Origin: CAZUDO01 sp964618895
GTDB taxonomy: Bacteria > Desulfobacterota > Binatia > DP-6
DNA length: 64,000 nucleotides
Assembly: GCA_964618895.1 (NCBI GenBank)
Contig: CAZUDO010000068.1
Coordinates: 18,199 to 82,198, forward strand
Direction: 5' to 3'
Part shown: positions 63,636 through 64,000 of the stretch, piece after piece
Layout of the letters: the number at the start of each line of letters is the position of its first letter
Numbering within the stretch: position 1 is the first letter of the stretch
The notes under the pieces: generated by a model
Told to the model about the DNA's origin: nothing
Seen by the model: the letters and a program-made list of their open reading frames with translations, nothing else
The model's database searches: none
Translations under genes and position numbers: made by a program

Positions 63636-64000
63636 TCTGTCGCCTCCAGCAGCTTGGCGATCTCATCCGGTGAGGGGAGCATGCCTTTGAGTTCCCTGGG
63701 CAGGCGCTTCACCAGCCGGTAGGTGGCCACGCCGATGGGTTTGCGGGCGTCGTACAGGGCGTACTCGACGACCGTGCGGTTCTTCTCCTTGCACAGGATG
63801 ATGCCGATGCTGGGGTTCTCGTCCGCTTCGCGCATCTGCCGGTCGAGGGCAGTCAGATAGAACTGCATCTTGCCGACGAACTCGGGTTGGAACTTGCCGA
63901 TCTTCAGCTCGATCGCCACGAGGCTCTTCAAGCGGCGGTGGAACAGCAGCAGATCGATGAAGAACTCCTCGCCGTCCACCTCCAGCCGAAACTGGCTGCC
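63632..64000 (-). CDS. DUF1016/YhcG-type PDDEXK nuclease, C-terminal part (5' end outside window)
   Basis: The window ends inside this gene. The visible 123 residues carry the YhcG C-terminal PD-(D/E)XK nuclease core: FFIDLLLFHRRLKSLVAIELKIGKFQPEFVGKMQFYLTALD, with Asp, Glu and Lys of the active site in order, then NPSIGIILCKEKNRTVVEYAL. Such genes often travel with type I restriction-modification or other defence loci, so a defence island may lie to the right. Confidence 0.9.
   Translation of the reverse strand, partial: GSQFRLEVDGEEFFIDLLLFHRRLKSLVAIELKIGKFQPEFVGKMQFYLTALDRQMREADENPSIGIILCKEKNRTVVEYALYDARKPIGVATYRLVKRLPRELKGMLPSPDEIAKLLEATE

Overview
The window is about 64 kb of very GC-rich DNA. 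Genes are tightly packed on both strands, with many 1-4 base ATGA/GTGA overlaps. The organism is Gram-negative: it has the Mla outer-membrane lipid transport genes, many lipoprotein and Sec signal peptides, and a Tat signal. Several features point to an uncultivated or environmental deltaproteobacterium-like lineage such as Binatota, Myxococcota or Desulfobacterota: large secreted Cys-rich repeat proteins, Ser/Thr-rich linkers, sulfatases, a copper type II monooxygenase-like protein, and a P450/SCP-x-type thiolase cluster. The lineage is an inference from gene style only. No rRNA, tRNA or CRISPR array was seen.

Layout. 1-1.8 kb: end of an mla operon (mlaD partial, mlaA, mlaC). 1.9-3.4 kb: two consecutive VapBC-type toxin-antitoxin modules. 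3.4-6.5 kb: UDP-glucose pyrophosphorylase, a META-domain lipoprotein and a gamma-glutamylcyclotransferase-like protein. 6.7-11.2 kb: a 1499-residue secreted Cys-rich protein with about twelve 54-residue repeats, followed by stacked hairpins. 11.4-19.6 kb: M19 dipeptidase, secreted sulfatase, VOC protein, hemolysin III family protein, HrpB helicase and a CHRD protein, with three gene remnants between them. 19.8-25.3 kb: small secreted proteins, an M43 protease, TypA and SufT. 25.5-36.8 kb: a NYN/LOTUS-like RNA-biology protein, two convergent sensor kinases separated by a pair of palindromic elements, a copper monooxygenase-like protein, RNase D and an NtrC-type regulator. 36.9-52.5 kb: PhzF, a trypsin-like protease, a sulfatase-TPR protein, aminopeptidase N, AhpC with a DsbA-like protein, PhoD, a large secreted beta-repeat protein, a DUF4139 protein and a carboxylesterase.

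52.5-55.1 kb is a scrambled accessory segment. It holds a methyltransferase N-terminus, a 54-residue 'mini-globin' that looks like the two ends of a truncated hemoglobin joined together, an ICMT-like methyltransferase, a nucleotidyltransferase with a small partner gene, and a second copy of the last 63 bases of the upstream esterase gene. 55.1-61.3 kb looks like a lipid/steroid-type catabolic module: a continuous 857-residue fusion of an ABC1/UbiB-type atypical kinase with a cytochrome P450, an F420/quinone-reductase-like protein, a second P450, an SCP-x/Ltp2-like thiolase and a DUF35 zinc-ribbon partner. 61.3-64 kb has an amidohydrolase lipoprotein, an integron attC-like palindrome, a truncated winged-helix gene, and the end of a DUF1016/YhcG nuclease gene with a tiny overlapping ORF. 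This end looks mobile.

The strongest candidates for something new are the ABC1 kinase-P450 fusion, the paired palindromic elements between the kinases, and the mini-globin with its surrounding rearranged segment.
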